Source: an uncultured Coriobacteriaceae bacterium (lineage in GTDB: Bacteria > Actinomycetota > Coriobacteriia > Coriobacteriales > UMGS124). From it: a stretch of 5,087 nucleotides of DNA. This document shows positions 5,069-5,087 of this stretch, one piece after another. Under the pieces are notes generated by a model, which worked only from the letters and a program-made list of their open reading frames with translations, was not told the origin of the DNA and made no database searches. Position 1 is the stretch's first letter; each line of letters begins with the position of its first letter. The translations under genes were made by a program, and so were the position numbers. The stretch is from the NCBI GenBank assembly GCA_900539345.1, contig UQBS01000098.1, forward strand, positions 1-5,087. The letters are read 5' to 3'.

Positions 5069-5087
5069 CTTGCATAGACCCTGGCGG

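Noticed and set aside
1..5087. CRISPR array, tRNA or rRNA genes, insertion sequence or phage genes
   Set aside because: No regularly spaced repeats, cloverleaf-like segments, rRNA-like stretches, transposase motifs or flanking terminal inverted repeats were seen on either strand.

Overview
The window looks like chromosomal DNA from a high-GC anaerobic actinobacterium, most likely class Coriobacteriia (an Eggerthellaceae-like gut anaerobe). This is an inference. It rests on the GC-rich coding style and on the combination of a Tat-exported FAD oxidoreductase of the fumarate reductase superfamily, a divergent LysR-type regulator and a small secreted multiheme cytochrome c, which is a recurrent arrangement in that group. 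No database comparison could be made.

Layout. Positions 1-148 hold no convincing gene. A Tat-secreted FAD-binding oxidoreductase (149-1741, minus strand) is transcribed away from a LysR-type regulator (2015-2914, plus strand). The 273-bp gap between them carries a 14-bp motif repeated directly at a 21-bp interval. A strong intrinsic terminator (3005-3043) follows the regulator and ends only 12 bp before the ribosome-binding site of a secreted six-CXXCH cytochrome (3071-3685, plus). A bidirectional terminator (3719-3766) separates the cytochrome from a convergent second LysR-type regulator (3802-4716, minus). Divergent from this regulator is a 44-codon reading frame (4921-5055, plus) that consists almost entirely of a Tat signal peptide. 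Its stop codon lies inside the hairpin of an intrinsic terminator (5043-5068).

How the genes may work together. The flavoprotein and the cytochrome both carry export signals, so they probably form an extracytoplasmic respiratory reductase pair: the cytochrome would receive electrons from the membrane quinone pool and pass them to the FAD enzyme. The first LysR protein is the natural candidate to sense the substrate. The flavoprotein lacks, by eye, the His and Arg residues that bind and protonate fumarate in characterised enzymes, so its acceptor is probably not fumarate and remains unknown. The second LysR protein faces what seems to be the stump of a similar Tat-exported enzyme, as if a second regulator-reductase pair had been reduced to its leader.

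The points most worth following are the unknown substrate of the flavoprotein with its unusual C-terminal Cys cluster, the terminator in the cytochrome leader, and the orphan Tat-leader gene that keeps its own expression signals.
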